Origin: Hyphomicrobiales bacterium
Lineage (GTDB): Bacteria; Pseudomonadota; Alphaproteobacteria; Rhizobiales; Devosiaceae
NCBI GenBank assembly: GCA_026989045.1
Contig: JALSJY010000054.1
Location: 1 to 24,767, forward strand
Direction: 5' to 3'
DNA length: 24,767 nucleotides
The position numbers were made by a program, and so were the translations under genes. Shown here piece after piece: positions 24,403 to 24,767 of this stretch. The first letter of the stretch is position 1, and each line of letters begins with the position of its first letter. Below the pieces are notes generated by a model that was given only the letters and a program-made list of their open reading frames with translations, had not been told where the DNA came from and ran no database searches.

Positions 24403-24767
24403 GGTGGTTTTTTAGATAGTGACTCTATGAATATTCGAATATGCTCCCTGAAACATCAAAATGAAAGAACTAAAATAAATTCGGGATTTGCGAGTCATGG
24501 TTTGGCACTATTAGCGAGCCTCAGATGATTGGTATGCTAATGATAGAAGAAGGGATTATGTCAGGGCTTAGCCCTGACATCGAAACCGCTAAAATCGCTA
24601 TTTTTTATATGCGCTCACGCCGCGCAGGCTGGCTTACTAAGTTTGTTTTATGTCGTCGCTTAGCTCCTCATCGAAACCGCTAAGTTCAGCTTCGCTTCAC
24701 TAAGCTTGTTTTTGAACCCTAGCCTTTTAGGCTCAGGGTTCTCATTTTTAGTCCTAGCCATCACTAA
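24403..24767. other. Gene-free region with hairpins and short direct repeats
   Basis: I see no convincing gene in these 365 bases. A 10 bp perfect stem with a three-base loop lies at 24558-24580 (ATGTCAGGGC and its complement). Another stem of about 11 bp with one bulge lies at 24714-24741 and is followed by TCATTTTTA. The 15-mer CATCGAAACCGCTAA occurs at 24578-24592 and 24669-24683, and related ACTAAG-TTGTTTT words follow each copy. It may hold untranslated ends of a gene beyond the window or a repeat family. Confidence 0.45.

Noticed and set aside
24525..24683. Possible 52-codon plus-strand gene near the right end
   Set aside because: It runs through a hairpin and one copy of a direct repeat, has no ribosome site, and its peptide shows no recognisable pattern.
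1..24767. tRNA, rRNA, insertion-sequence transposase or integrase genes
   Set aside because: I looked for cloverleaf-like segments, transposase motifs and integrase motifs on both strands and saw none that I could support.

Overview
The window is AT-rich and looks like the chromosome of an alphaproteobacterium carrying a prophage. Two tail proteins belong to families I know mainly from Alphaproteobacteria: a DUF2793 protein and a spike base protein of the Rhodobacter gene-transfer-agent type. The type I secretion genes are of the PrtD/PrtE kind. No rRNA, tRNA or housekeeping gene is present, so the taxonomic placement is an inference.

Positions 1-13743 (minus strand, read right to left) form one tightly packed late operon of a podovirus-like prophage. 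In order of transcription it encodes: a receptor-binding group (DUF2793 protein, spike base protein, lectin-like fibre protein), a small secreted ClpP-like protein, a small Cys-containing protein, a scaffold, the major capsid protein, a decoration protein, a head protein of unknown role, a P22 gp4-like adaptor, a gp10-like nozzle protein, a GNAT acetyltransferase, a tail protein ending in an S74-type chaperone domain, two internal virion (ejection) proteins, and the start of a glucosaminidase. Most neighbours overlap by 1-8 bases, no frame is broken, and intrinsic terminators follow the capsid and decoration genes. Terminase and portal genes are not in the window. The right edge of the prophage genes is a divergent intergenic region at 13744-13844 with a good sigma70 promoter pointing away from the prophage.

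Positions 13845-15589 (plus) hold a translationally coupled methyltransferase and GT4 glycosyltransferase pair, probably for surface glycan or O-antigen work.

Positions 15832-24249 form a protein-export locus: a small secreted Cys-containing protein and a periplasmic M23 peptidase on the plus strand, then a convergent HlyD/PrtE-type adaptor and PrtD-type ABC exporter on the minus strand, then a divergent 1239-residue RTX calcium-binding protein, the likely cargo of that exporter. The RTX protein reads as two RTX proteins joined head to tail. The shared exporter/RTX upstream region has a CtrA-like TTAA-N7-TTAA site.

This locus is bracketed by two diverged copies of a roughly 135-147 bp repeat (15645-15777 and 24256-24402). 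Both copies keep the same minus-strand protein-like reading frame. The second copy includes a perfect 34 bp palindrome just after the RTX stop codon. The last 365 bases hold no convincing gene but several hairpins and short direct repeats.
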